DNA of 50,008 nucleotides from CAYLNH01 sp964384625 (GCA_964384625.1 CAYLNH010000017.1:1-50008); one strand, 5' to 3'. Shown: positions 1 through 8,618, counted from the stretch's first letter. The notes: a model not told the origin generated them from the letters alone. Translations and numbers: made by a program.

Positions 1-2
1 TA

Positions 3-227
3 TTGACCATCCCGTTCAGCCGGACATATGTCTGTCCTCGGGGTTGGTCGCGGCTTGCCATGGCGTTGTATTGCTTGCTCCTGGCTCTGCTGGCGGCGGT
101 TGTGGTCTGGCTGCACTATGCCGGAATTGAACCGTTGACGGACTGGGGTGCCGCCGTGTTCGGCGGCGGCGTGCTGCTGGCGGCGGGTTTTGCCCGCGTC
201 CTCCGCCACGAGCCGGCCGGTACCTGA
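3..227 (+). CDS. Hypothetical membrane protein, possibly 5'-truncated
   Basis: The frame is open from the window edge to a TGA at 225-227. It could be the end of a longer gene or a small protein starting at TTG 3 or ATG 60. Two hydrophobic stretches suggest two membrane segments, one beginning MALYCLLLALLAAVVVWL and one around FGGGVLLAAGFA, followed by a short basic tail. No family is recognised and no Shine-Dalgarno sequence is visible before ATG 60. The reading frame is plausible but weakly supported. Confidence 0.4.
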   Translation: MTIPFSRTYVCPRGWSRLAMALYCLLLALLAAVVVWLHYAGIEPLTDWGAAVFGGGVLLAAGFARVLRHEPAGT

Positions 228-340
228 AGCCCTCGCTGATCCCGTCATCGGGCCGCATGGATGCCGCCAGAGACTGCGGCCGGTCCGTAAACCACACGGC
301 CGGCGGCTTCTTCAAATCCTCGCGTTTCCTTAAAATCCGG

Positions 341-368
341 TTGTAATTCCCTGATTCTTTCTTAAATT
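341..368 (+). promoter_or_regulatory. Candidate promoter for the porin gene
   Basis: TTGTAA (341-346) is followed after 16 nt by TAAATT (363-368) in a locally AT-rich patch. It would give a leader of about 210 nt before the porin ATG at 585. The rest of the 228-584 gap shows no convincing gene. The assignment rests on the motif match and position only. Confidence 0.3.
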
Positions 369-584
369 ATCATCTTCAAAATTACGACTCATGGACTTCG
401 GCCTTTGGCTGTGGCGTGGTCCGTGGGAAGGAGGAGGCGTCTTGGTGGATGCGGTTGCGGAGCCGGTCATCCCTTCCTTCTCCTTATTTTATTCATCCCG
501 ATGGACAGTCGTCGACGTGGAGCCGGCGAGGTCTGCGAGAGTGTTAGCCGTGCGGAAACCCACCAGAGGAGAAAGGAACCCCGA

Positions 585-1892
585 ATGAAAAACCGAAACG
601 TCATCATGTTGCTTGCCGCCGCAGCGCTGGCCTGGCTGCCGGTCGCTGCCGACGAGACCTATGACAAACTGCTCAAGGAACTGGAGGCGATGAAAGCCAA
701 CCAGGAGCAGTTGCAGAAGCGCCTGGCCGATCAGGACGCGCAACTGCGCGAGATGCGTGAGCAGATGGACCAGGGCGCCGCCCAGGTCAAGGACATGGGC
801 CCGGTGGTCAAGCTGCGTAAGAACGGCAAGAGCCTTGAGCTCAAGGGCGACCTGCGCATTCGCGGCGAGCAGATCAAAACAGATGATGAAAGCTCAGAAG
901 ACGACGACGAAGTACGGCAGTTCCGCCATCGCTTCCGTTTGGGAATGATGTGGAATACGACCGACGGCTGGCAGATCGGTGCTGGTCTGGCCACCGGCGG
1001 CACGAGCCCCGTCAGTACGAACCACACCTGGAACGGCAACGATTTCTGGGAAACCGGCGACATCCGTCTGGACTATGCCTACGCGATCCACTCCTGGGGG
1101 CCCACCACCGTCTGCCTCGGTCAACAGGTGAATCCGTACAAGCACGCCGGCCTCACCTTTGACGCCGATGTGCGTCCCACCGGTGTCACGGTGAAGAACA
1201 ACGTCGGCCCTGCGTTTGTCACCAGCGGTGCGTACAGCGTGCGCCACGTCGGCGCCAACGAAGCCGAAGCCGCGTTGTTCGCCGTTCAGGCCGGCGCCAA
1301 ACTCGGCGGCAATACCACCCAGAAAGGCACCAAACTGCCGACGGTAACTCTGGCTGCGGCGTTCTATTACTTCAATGAGGCCGCCAGTACGGAAACCCAG
1401 GCGACCGGCGACAACAACTTCCACATCGTCTCGCTGTACTGGGATGTCGTTGTGCCGATCGGCGTCGTCGAACTCGGGCTGTTCGGTGAAGCCTCGCGGA
1501 ACATCGGCTCCGGCGAACTGTTCTACGACAATATTCTGGGCGTGGTCAACGAGAGCCAATTGGCTTCCGAGCCGGGCGGCAGTTTCCTGGACCCGAGTGA
1601 GGACAACGATGCGGCGATGATCGGCGCCAGGGTCAAGGTCGGCCGGTTGTCCGGCAGCTATGCCTATATGGTCTGCGAGGCGGACGCGTTGTACAACCCC
1701 GTCAAAGACGCCGACTACAACGTCGGTGGTGTCCAGTCGGACGTCAAGGGTCATGTCATCAAGGGCAGCGTCAAGCTGACCCAGAATCTGTCGCTCGACG
1801 GTACGGTGTTCCTGCTGGACCGCGACAACGGCGACGAAGTCGACAACGACAAGATGTCGCACTACCGCCTGGAATTCCTTTACAAGTTCTAA
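585..1892 (+). CDS. Outer-membrane porin with N-terminal coiled coil
   Basis: The 435-residue product has a Sec signal peptide (MKNRNVIMLLAAAALAWLPV, cleavage likely near residue 22). A short coiled coil follows at about residues 24-62 (KLLKELEAMKANQEQLQKRL). The rest is rich in alternating polar and aromatic strands typical of a beta-barrel, and the protein ends in phenylalanine (EFLYKF), as outer-membrane proteins often do. It resembles the putative porin families of PVC and Bacteroidetes bacteria. The frame is open further upstream, but ATG 585 is chosen because of the GAGGAGAAAGGA ribosome site just before it and the signal peptide right after. The coiled coil may contact peptidoglycan or trimerise the porin (inference). 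A strong hairpin terminator follows. The solute is not predictable from sequence. Confidence 0.8.
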   Translation: MKNRNVIMLLAAAALAWLPVAADETYDKLLKELEAMKANQEQLQKRLADQDAQLREMREQMDQGAAQVKDMGPVVKLRKNGKSLELKGDLRIRGEQIKTDDESSEDDDEVRQFRHRFRLGMMWNTTDGWQIGAGLATGGTSPVSTNHTWNGNDFWETGDIRLDYAYAIHSWGPTTVCLGQQVNPYKHAGLTFDADVRPTGVTVKNNVGPAFVTSGAYSVRHVGANEAEAALFAVQAGAKLGGNTTQKGTKLPTVTLAAAFYYFNEAASTETQATGDNNFHIVSLYWDVVVPIGVVELGLFGEASRNIGSGELFYDNILGVVNESQLASEPGGSFLDPSEDNDAAMIGARVKVGRLSGSYAYMVCEADALYNPVKDADYNVGGVQSDVKGHVIKGSVKLTQNLSLDGTVFLLDRDNGDEVDNDKMSHYRLEFLYKF

Positions 1893-1922
1893 GCGGTTTC
1901 GAATCGATTCTTGTACATACAC

Positions 1923-1954
1923 GAGCCCCGCTCAACTGAGCGGGGCTCACTTGT
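1923..1954 (+). terminator. Rho-independent-type terminator after the porin
   Basis: A perfect 11-bp stem, GAGCCCCGCTC (1923-1933) and GAGCGGGGCTC (1938-1948), has the 4-nt loop AACT and starts 31 nt after the porin stop. The T-run after it is poor (ACTTGTCC), so termination may be partial. Confidence 0.65.
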
Positions 1955-2052
1955 CCCCGGTCGCGGTGGTAGGAGCCGGCGCGAAGTGGCGGGGCAGGGG
2001 GGCGCAATTCCGGATAGATTCAGAACCGGTGCAACTCGTTCGGGGGCTGGGC

Positions 2053-2514
2053 TTACGCGTCAGCCGGGAAGATGCAGCCGCAAGCGAGGCATTCGACTTC
2101 CTTCTTGTCGGTCACCGGCAGCTCGCGATTGCAGAGCGGGCACCGCACCGTTTCCCGTTTGGCCCGGGTCATCAGCGGGGGATCCGGCATTTCCAGTGCG
2201 GGGGGCAGCTCCGCGCTGGAGCGGACGCCGGCTTTTCGTCGGCGACGAGCGGGGTGACCGGGCGGGAGCTTGTCCAACGGCGATTCGGCCGCTTTGGGCG
2301 GGCGAATGATGAAGTCGACATTGCAGACCGGGCATTGCGCCACGGTATCGTAGAACCAGGGGTTGATTTCGAAGCGGCCGTCGCACTCGGGATTCGGGCA
2401 ACAGACATCCTTCTCAGAAGCCTCGGCCCAGCGCATACCCGTACTGGCATCGACACCAGATTCCCGGATTCGGGCGGAATCCGCTTCAAGTTCTGAGTTC
2501 ATATCGTCTTTCAC
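2053..2514 (-). CDS. Zinc-ribbon protein of unknown function
   Basis: The 153-residue soluble protein has two separate zinc-ribbon-like cysteine groups: C38/C39/C44 with C61 and C64 (CPVC), and C125/C128 (CPLC) with C142/C145 (CLAC). A proline- and arginine-rich linker joins them. The first group resembles the MJ0042-like ribbons that bind one zinc. No enzymatic domain is visible, so a role in protein or nucleic-acid binding is only a guess. The gene lies downstream of purB on the same strand across a 258-nt gap, and a candidate promoter of its own (2647-2674) lies in that gap. Confidence 0.65.
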   Translation of the reverse strand: MKDDMNSELEADSARIRESGVDASTGMRWAEASEKDVCCPNPECDGRFEINPWFYDTVAQCPVCNVDFIIRPPKAAESPLDKLPPGHPARRRRKAGVRSSAELPPALEMPDPPLMTRAKRETVRCPLCNRELPVTDKKEVECLACGCIFPADA

Positions 2515-2646
2515 TTTGCTGGGGTGCTCGGCAAACGTTCATTCCCGCTGGATTCAGTGCCTTTCCGTTTCGCATTCTGCAACTCCCGCACCGCAACTCC
2601 CACAGCTTCAGAAAGGCAGTCATCATCACCGCCGTTGCACGGCTCT

Positions 2647-2674
2647 ACTATAGCTGAATTTGCCGGGAAAGCAA
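2647..2674 (-). promoter_or_regulatory. Candidate promoter for the zinc-ribbon gene
   Basis: On the minus strand TTGCTT (2674-2669) is followed after 16 nt by TATAGT (2652-2647). The start codon at 2514 lies about 130 nt downstream. The layout matches other candidate promoters at 4226, 30493 and 47064. Confidence 0.45.
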
Positions 2675-2772
2675 CTGCGGCAACGGCAGCAAAGGAAGAT
2701 TTCGTCAGTCCGCGACCGGCTTTGTTCAGCATCTTCTGTCTTCCGCCCGCCGGGCACCGGCCATGCCGGCGG

Positions 2773-4209
2773 TCAGACGTTCACTTCGGCCTCGCCGGCG
2801 TCGATCGCGTCGCTGAATTGCGCCAGCACCGGGTCGACCTCGGCGGCGACGAACTCGTCCACCTGTTCGGGGGCGCGGCCGACATAGAGCGCCGGGTCCA
2901 TGAGGTCGTCGAGTTTATCGTGGACTGCGGCGAACTGCGGGTCGGCGGCGATGCGTTGGATCAGGTCGTTGGGTTTGCCGTCTTCCTTGACGACGCGGGC
3001 GGCGGCCATGGAGTGCTCGCGAATGGCTTCGTGCAGGTCCTGGCGATCACCGCCGGCCTGGACGCAGGCCATTAGGATGTTCTCTGTCGCCATGAACGGC
3101 AGTTCAGCGTCGATATGACTGCGGATGACCAGCGGCCACAGTTGCAGGCCGTCGATGACGTTGCTGCAGAGGGTGAGGATGACATCGGCGCCGAGGCAGG
3201 CTTCCGGCAGGCACAGCCGGCGGTTGGCCGAGTCGTCGAGGGTACGTTCGAACCACTGGGCGGCATGGGTATTGGCCGCGTTTTCGGCGAGTGCCATGAC
3301 AAAGCGGGCCAGCGAGCAAATGCGTTCGCTGCGCATCGGGTTGCGTTTGTAGGCCATCGCGCTGGAGCCCACCTGCGACTTGCCGAAGGGCTCTTCGACC
3401 TCCTTCAGATTCGCCAGGAGCCGGATATCGCCGGCCATCTTGTAGGCGGACTGCGCCAGCCCGGAAAGGGCGGTGAGAACGAAGAAGTCGTATTTGCGCG
3501 TGTACGTCTGGCCGGTCACCAGGAGACGTCGGTCAAACCCCATCTCCGCCGAGACGAGGCGATCCAGTTCCTTGACTTTCTCGTGGTCGCCGTCGAACAG
3601 CGCCAGAAAACTCGCCTGCGTGCCGGTTGTGCCTTTGACGCCGCGGAAGGGGAGTTCGCGATACTCGCGATCGATGCGGTGCAGGTCCAGCAGGAAATCC
3701 TGCAGCCAGAGACAGGCGCGTTTGCCGACCGTCGTGATCTGGGCCGGCTGATAGTGCGTGAACCCGAGGGTCGGCAGATCGCGTCTGGCAGTCGCGAAGT
3801 CCCGCAGCAGCCGGATCACATGCAGCAGTTTGCCGCGGACCAACTGCAGCGACTCGCGCAGTTGGATCAACTCGGTGTTGTCCGCCACATAGCAGCTTGT
3901 CGCGCCCAGGTGGATAATCGGCTTCGCCGCCGGACAGCACTCGCCGAAGGTGCGGATGTGGCTCATGACGTCATGCCGCAACTGCCGTTCCAGTTCTCTC
4001 GCGCGGTCGAAATCGATATCCTCGAGATGCGCTTCCAACTCGGCGAGCTGCGCGTCGGAGATATCCAGGCCCAGGGCCTGTTCGCCGCGGGCCAGGGCCA
4101 GCCACAGACGGCGCCAGGTGGAGAATTTCTTCTGGGGCGACCAGACGTAGCTCATCTCCGGACTGGCATAACGGTCGACCAACGGATTTTCGTATTTGCT
4201 TCGATTCAT
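2773..4209 (-). CDS. purB: Adenylosuccinate lyase, animal type
   Basis: The 478-residue cytoplasmic enzyme would cleave SAICAR to AICAR and adenylosuccinate to AMP in purine synthesis, releasing fumarate. The fumarase/aspartase-superfamily signature is present as SSAMAYKRNPMRSER, with the usual Pro after Met replaced by Ala. Other family blocks are visible: IIHLGATSCYV, LGFTHYQPAQ (catalytic His), RGVKGTTGTQASF, QWFERTLDDSANRR and ELPFMATENI. From recall these follow the human ADSL sequence almost block for block, and length and C-terminal region also agree, unlike the shorter E. coli or B. subtilis PurB. ATG 4209 is chosen over an upstream in-frame start because the N-terminus then aligns with the family (NPLVDRYASPEM). 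The gene lies alone and is divergent from the VOC gene. Confidence 0.93.
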   Translation of the reverse strand: MNRSKYENPLVDRYASPEMSYVWSPQKKFSTWRRLWLALARGEQALGLDISDAQLAELEAHLEDIDFDRARELERQLRHDVMSHIRTFGECCPAAKPIIHLGATSCYVADNTELIQLRESLQLVRGKLLHVIRLLRDFATARRDLPTLGFTHYQPAQITTVGKRACLWLQDFLLDLHRIDREYRELPFRGVKGTTGTQASFLALFDGDHEKVKELDRLVSAEMGFDRRLLVTGQTYTRKYDFFVLTALSGLAQSAYKMAGDIRLLANLKEVEEPFGKSQVGSSAMAYKRNPMRSERICSLARFVMALAENAANTHAAQWFERTLDDSANRRLCLPEACLGADVILTLCSNVIDGLQLWPLVIRSHIDAELPFMATENILMACVQAGGDRQDLHEAIREHSMAAARVVKEDGKPNDLIQRIAADPQFAAVHDKLDDLMDPALYVGRAPEQVDEFVAAEVDPVLAQFSDAIDAGEAEVNV

Positions 4210-4225
4210 GGCGGTACCTTGGTGC

Positions 4226-4253
4226 TTGCATTGAACTTCGGGGCCGCTATAGT
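4226..4253 (+). promoter_or_regulatory. Candidate promoter for the VOC gene
   Basis: TTGCAT (4226-4231), a 16-nt spacer and TATAGT (4248-4253) read towards the gene at 4371. The core CTATAG is self-complementary and purB starts divergently at 4209, so the region may also serve the opposite strand. Confidence 0.45.
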
Positions 4254-4370
4254 AACGCCGCAATATTCCGAAGGCAACTTCGAACCGACCGGGAGTCCTG
4301 TTGTGCGGGGCCTGTCGGCGGTGCCGAAATCGCTGAAACCCCTGTTAAGACTGGGATATTGGGCTGACAA

Positions 4371-4745
4371 ATGGAAAACGGTGAATTCCACTACGGCTGT
4401 CTGGTGCGGGTTAAGGACCTGGCCAAGGCAAAGCATTTCTATACGGAAGTCCTGGCGCTGGGGGCGCCCGTGCTCGACAGTAATTTCTGGGTTGAGTATC
4501 CGTTGCCGGGCAACGGCCTGCTGGTTCTGGAACACTGCGGCGCCACCAAGCCGGGGGAGGGCCGGGAAGATGTCTCCTGCCTGCTGGAGGTCGCCGACCT
4601 TGATGCCAAGGTCAGTGAACTGCGCGAGAAAAAGGTCGAAGTCGTCCACCCCGCAATCGAGGTGCCGGGGCGGGCAACGGCCACGATTCGCGATCCCGAG
4701 GGCAACCTGATCACCTTGTATAAGCGCACCGGCAACGGCGACTAG
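4371..4745 (+). CDS. VOC-superfamily (glyoxalase/bleomycin-resistance-like) protein
   Basis: The 124-residue protein fits one glyoxalase-like unit of the vicinal-oxygen-chelate fold: two beta-alpha-beta-beta-beta modules, beginning HYGCLVRVKDLAKAKHFYTE and ending in the typical DPEGNLITLYKR. Members bind a metal and act as lyases, dioxygenases or drug-binding proteins. The substrate cannot be told from sequence. H7 and the acidic residues near the end are possible metal ligands. The gene stands alone. Its TAG stop (4743-4745) lies at the very edge of a dispersed repeat (4742-4985), and the same repeat end also supplies the stop of the ndk gene at 11427. Confidence 0.8.
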   Translation: MENGEFHYGCLVRVKDLAKAKHFYTEVLALGAPVLDSNFWVEYPLPGNGLLVLEHCGATKPGEGREDVSCLLEVADLDAKVSELREKKVEVVHPAIEVPGRATATIRDPEGNLITLYKRTGNGD

Positions 4746-4985
4746 ATGGTCTCGGCGGAAGTCTTTCCGCCACGGATTGGCCGGGGTTCGCGGCTCGCGG
4801 CAGGCGGTGGAAGGGGCGTGTGCTGCAGCACATGACCATTTCGCCAACGCCCCCCGAGCCCGAAAACGGGCAACTCGGAGAGCGGGTCCAAGCATCCGGC
4901 CAAGGCGGGACCCCGCAGAGCGGGGCAAGCACAAAATGTATCCCGCCAAGGCGGGACACGATGCTCGAATCGCTTATTCGTCGGC
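4742..4985. repeat. Multi-hairpin dispersed repeat, copy 1
   Basis: This ~244-bp non-coding element recurs in inverted orientation at 11185-11430 with only scattered differences. It is a string of short palindromes: GGCGGAA/TTCCGCC near 4756, GTGCTGCAGCAC, CCCG-aaaa-CGGG, CCCCGC-aga-GCGGGG, CCCGCC-aag-GCGGG and a GATGC/GCATC-type arm. It carries no gene. It may be a non-autonomous mobile element or a bidirectional terminator array. Its left end contributes the stop codon of the VOC gene. Confidence 0.85.
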
Positions 4986-5062
4986 AAGCCGCCGTCGAAG
5001 ACGCGAATCAGCTGTTTTGTGCTGCCCGAAGTCAGTGGTCGGGGTCTTTTTCCGATTCTCCC

Positions 5063-5091
5063 TTGAGACCGCTGGCGCCCGGTGCCATAGT
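5063..5091 (+). promoter_or_regulatory. Candidate promoter for the phosphatase-rpiB-glyA gene
   Basis: TTGAGA (5063-5068), 17 nt and CATAGT (5086-5091) lie about 100 nt before ATG 5189, just outside the repeat. The -10 context (CATAGTACGCC) resembles that of the promoter at 4248 (TATAGTAACGCC). Confidence 0.4.
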
Positions 5092-5188
5092 ACGCCCTTT
5101 CGCGCTCAGACCCCGTTCCCATTGTCCGGCTCGCACTGTCGTGTCAGTCCCGGTTCGGGAACACCAGAAAGGCGGTCGGTCAAAAGCC

Positions 5189-7372
5189 ATGTTTACAGTG
5201 ATGTTTGTCTGTACCGGGAACCTCTGCCGCAGCCCCATGGCTGAGGCCTGGTTTCAGGGACTGGTGGACGACGCCGGTCTGGATGTTCACGTCTGCTCCG
5301 CCGGCGTCATCGCCGGCGACGGCGCCCCGGCCCACGAGCACGCCGTGCAGGCGGTTGCCGCCGAAGGCTGCTCACTTGCCGATTTCTGCAGCAGCGAATT
5401 GACGTTGCCCCGTCTGGCCGCCGCGGACCTGATCGTCGTGATGACCACCGAGCACGCCCGGCAGGTCCAACGGCTGGCCCCCGAGGCGGCTGGGAAGACC
5501 ATGGTCTTGATGCACGCGGTCGGGGTCGACGCCGACGTCAAGGACCCCCTTGGCGAGTCCGTCGAGGTCTTCCGCGGCTGTCTGACCTCGATGAAACCGG
5601 CGCTCCGCGGTTTGCTGGAGCATGTGCGACGTCTGCTTAACAACCGAGAACAACAGGGAATCATGGAAATCACCGACTTTACCAACAAGCCCTACAAACT
5701 GCTGATCGGCAGCGACCACGGCGGCTTCGAACTCAAGAGCAAGCTCGTCGGCTACCTGGAAAGCAAAGGCATTGCCGTCGAGGATGTCGGTCCGGCGGAC
5801 AACGACCCGCAGGACGACTATCCGGACTATGCCGGCAAGGTGGCGCAGGGCGTCGCCGGCCGGGGCGACCGGGCCGGGATTCTGATCTGCCGCAGCGGCA
5901 TCGGCATGAGCATCAACGCCAATCGTTTTCATGGTGTCCGGGCGGCGTTGGCGACGACGCCGGAGGCGGCCCGGTTGAGCCGCAGTCACAATTGCTCCAA
6001 CATTCTGGTGGCCGGCGGCTCGGACCTGTCGGCCGCATCTCTCGAGACAATCGTGGATGCCTGGCTGGATACGCCGTTCTCGGACGACGAGCGTCATGTC
6101 CGCCGGCTGCAGAAGCTCGAGATCAACTCGACCGATGAGATTACCGCGGTACGTGCGGTTGATCCTGAGATCGCCAAGTGGATTGATCAGGAAGGCGAAC
6201 GGCAGAGCGAGATCATCGAACTGATCGCCTCGGAGAATATGGTCTCGGCCGCCGTCCGCGCCGCGGCCGGCAGTTGCCTGACCAACAAGTACGCCGAGGG
6301 CTACCCGAAGAAGCGCTATTACGGCGGCTGCGAATACGTCGATGAAGTTGAACGTCTGGCGCTGGAACGCGTCTGCGAACTGTTCGGCGCGGAAGCCGCC
6401 AACGTCCAGCCGCACTCCGGCAGTCAGGCGAATATGGCCGCTTATTTCGCGTTGCTGGAGCCGGGCGACACGGTGCTGGCCATGTCGCTGGCGCACGGCG
6501 GCCACCTGACCCACGGTCTCAGCGTCAACTTCAGCGGGCGCTTGTTCAACTTCGTCAGTTACGGCGTCAACCGGGATACCGAGATGTTGGACTACGACGA
6601 GATCGAACGTCTGGCCCGGGAGCACCAGCCCAAGCTGATCCTGGCCGGCGCCAGCGCTTATCCCCGGTTCATCGACTTCCCGCGCTTGCGCGCCATCGCC
6701 GACGGCATTGGCGCGCTGTTGATGGTGGACATGGCGCACATCGCCGGTCTGGTTGCGGCCGGACTGCATCCGAGTCCGGTACCGCACTGCGACGTGGTCA
6801 CCAGTACGACGCACAAAACCCTCCGGGGCCCGCGCTCCGGCCTGATTCTCTGCCGGGATAAATACAGGAAGAAGATCAACTCGCAGATCTTCCCGGGCAT
6901 TCAGGGCGGGCCTTTGATGCACGTCATCGCCGCCAAAGCCGTGTGCTTCAAGGAAGCCATGGCGCCGTCCTTCAAGGTCTATTGCCAGCAGGTGTTGAAA
7001 AACGCCCGGGCCCTGGCCGAAGCATTGAACGGTCACGGCTTCCGGATTGTCTCGGGCGGCACTGACAACCATCTGATGCTCGTTGACCTCCGGCCGTTGG
7101 AGACCACGGGCAAGGCGGCGGAAGCCGCCCTCGACAAAGCCGGGATCACCACCAACAAGAACCTGATCCCGTTCGACCCGGCCAAGCCGATGGTGACCAG
7201 CGGTCTGCGTTTGGGCTCGCCGACCGTCACCACGCGCGGCATGAAAGAAACCGAAATGGTCAAGATCGCCGAGTGGATTCACCGGGTTATCAGCCGGATC
7301 GACGACGCTGCCGTAACGGCCGCGGTTCTCGAAGAAGTCCGGGGTCTGACCAGCCGGTTCCCCGTGCCGTAG
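5189..7372 (+). CDS. glyA: Three-domain fusion: LMW protein phosphatase, RpiB and GlyA
   Basis: One uninterrupted 727-residue frame holds three enzymes. Residues 1-155 are a low-molecular-weight protein phosphatase with P-loop C8-TGNLC-R14 and the late DP acid motif (KDPLGES). Leu12 stands where arginine phosphatases such as YwlE have Thr, which favours tyrosine specificity. Residues ~159-310 are ribose-5-phosphate isomerase B (IGSDHGG, catalytic Cys234 in ICRSGIGMS; the common form is CGTG). Residues ~318-727 are serine hydroxymethyltransferase, with PLP lysine Lys543 in STTHKTLRGPRSG. B. subtilis keeps the same order as separate genes (ywlE, rpiB/ywlF, ywlG, glyA). ATG 5189 has AGAAAGGCGG upstream. 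An internal ATG at 5663, preceded by AGGGAA, could also start an RpiB-GlyA protein, but no stop separates it from the phosphatase. lpxK follows after 31 nt. Confidence 0.9.
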   Translation: MFTVMFVCTGNLCRSPMAEAWFQGLVDDAGLDVHVCSAGVIAGDGAPAHEHAVQAVAAEGCSLADFCSSELTLPRLAAADLIVVMTTEHARQVQRLAPEAAGKTMVLMHAVGVDADVKDPLGESVEVFRGCLTSMKPALRGLLEHVRRLLNNREQQGIMEITDFTNKPYKLLIGSDHGGFELKSKLVGYLESKGIAVEDVGPADNDPQDDYPDYAGKVAQGVAGRGDRAGILICRSGIGMSINANRFHGVRAALATTPEAARLSRSHNCSNILVAGGSDLSAASLETIVDAWLDTPFSDDERHVRRLQKLEINSTDEITAVRAVDPEIAKWIDQEGERQSEIIELIASENMVSAAVRAAAGSCLTNKYAEGYPKKRYYGGCEYVDEVERLALERVCELFGAEAANVQPHSGSQANMAAYFALLEPGDTVLAMSLAHGGHLTHGLSVNFSGRLFNFVSYGVNRDTEMLDYDEIERLAREHQPKLILAGASAYPRFIDFPRLRAIADGIGALLMVDMAHIAGLVAAGLHPSPVPHCDVVTSTTHKTLRGPRSGLILCRDKYRKKINSQIFPGIQGGPLMHVIAAKAVCFKEAMAPSFKVYCQQVLKNARALAEALNGHGFRIVSGGTDNHLMLVDLRPLETTGKAAEAALDKAGITTNKNLIPFDPAKPMVTSGLRLGSPTVTTRGMKETEMVKIAEWIHRVISRIDDAAVTAAVLEEVRGLTSRFPVP

Positions 7373-7403
7373 ACCGCTCCGGTCCACCCCCAAGGAGGTG
7401 CTT

Positions 7404-8618
7404 GTGAATCTCCGGCTCGCCCTGGAGAATGTCGAAACCTACGCGCAGGACCTCATCGAAGAGCGGCGTCACGCGCCCTTGGACAAATGGGTCCGCGCCG
7501 GGCTCTTTGTCCTTTCCCGGGTCTACCAGAATCTGGTGAAATGGCGGCTCAGTTTGTATCGCCACCGGGTGCTCAAGGACCACCGGCTCGGATGTCTGGT
7601 GATCAGCGTGGGCAACCTGACCGTCGGCGGCACCGGCAAAACCCCGGTCGTGGAGATCTTCGCCCGCATCCTGGCCGCTCGCGGCCGGCGCGTGGCGATT
7701 CTCAGTCGCGGCTACAAAAGCAAAAGCAAGCCCCTCGTCCGGCAAGTCGGCGATCTGTTCAAACAGGATCAGGTCCCCCCGCGCGTCGTCTCCGACGGCA
7801 AAGAGTTGAAGCTCGACTCGCTGATGGCCGGCGACGAACCCTACATGCTCGCCAAGAACCTCGACAACGTCGTGGTCCTGGTCGACAAGAACCGCGTCAA
7901 AGCCGGGCGCTATGCCATTCGCGTCCACAATTGCGATACGCTGATCCTCGACGACGGCTTCCAGTATCTGCCGCTGAAACCGCGGCTGAACCTGCTCCTG
8001 ATCGATTCGACCAATCCGTTTACCAACCATCATCTGCTGCCGCGCGGTCTGCTGCGCGAGCCGATCCAGAACCTGCGGCGGGCGGACTACGTCTTTCTTA
8101 CCAAGTCCAACGGCGGCTCGCATCTGCGGCATCTCCGCGGCTTCGTCAAACGCCACAATCCGAATGCGGAGATCATCGAGTGTACCCACAAACCGCTGTA
8201 TCTGCAGGATCTCAAGACCGGCGAGCAGCTGCCGTTGGATCTGCTGCGTGAGCAGCGGGTGGCGTCGATCTGCGGTATCGCCCAGCCCGAGAGTTTCGAG
8301 CGCTTTCTGAATCGGTTCGGCGCCCATCTGGTGCTCTATAAGCGCTATGCCGATCACCACCGTTATTCGCTGCGTGAGATCAAAGCCTTTATGAACGAGG
8401 CCAAGGAGACCGAGGCCCAGCTCGTGCTGACCACCGAGAAAGACGCTGTACGCTTCCCGGAACTGGCGTCCCCCGAATTGCGGATCCTGTTCATGCGGGT
8501 TGAAATCGATATCATCAGCGGCCACGAGAGTTTCGCACAGTGCATCGACCGCATCTGTTTCTCGCGCATCCACCACGAGAATGTCGGCGAGCTCTTCGAG
8601 GAAACCCTGGGCGACTGA
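7404..8618 (+). CDS. lpxK: Tetraacyldisaccharide 4'-kinase
   Basis: LpxK phosphorylates the 4'-position of the lipid A disaccharide precursor at the inner membrane, using ATP. The 404-residue product shows the LpxK Walker A region (SVGNLTVGGTGKTP, about residues 65-80), the ILSRGY block, GDEPYMLA, DDGFQY, the DLLPRGLLREP-type block (here HHLLPRGLLREP) and the late LTTEKDAVR motif. The hydrophobic N-terminal anchor is short. Start GTG 7404 is chosen because AGGAGG at 7393-7398 lies 5 nt before it. An earlier GTG at 7398 overlaps that site. It follows the glyA fusion closely and is probably co-transcribed. It shows that the organism makes lipid A. Confidence 0.93.
   Translation: MNLRLALENVETYAQDLIEERRHAPLDKWVRAGLFVLSRVYQNLVKWRLSLYRHRVLKDHRLGCLVISVGNLTVGGTGKTPVVEIFARILAARGRRVAILSRGYKSKSKPLVRQVGDLFKQDQVPPRVVSDGKELKLDSLMAGDEPYMLAKNLDNVVVLVDKNRVKAGRYAIRVHNCDTLILDDGFQYLPLKPRLNLLLIDSTNPFTNHHLLPRGLLREPIQNLRRADYVFLTKSNGGSHLRHLRGFVKRHNPNAEIIECTHKPLYLQDLKTGEQLPLDLLREQRVASICGIAQPESFERFLNRFGAHLVLYKRYADHHRYSLREIKAFMNEAKETEAQLVLTTEKDAVRFPELASPELRILFMRVEIDIISGHESFAQCIDRICFSRIHHENVGELFEETLGD

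Noticed and set aside
3115..4710. Plus-strand frame running opposite purB into the VOC gene
   Set aside because: It is antisense to purB and changes into another frame of the VOC gene. It has no family similarity.
5372..7393. Long minus-strand open frame opposite the rpiB-glyA region
   Set aside because: It mirrors the codons of a clearly conserved plus-strand enzyme, has no recognisable domain and its composition is typical of GC-rich shadow frames.
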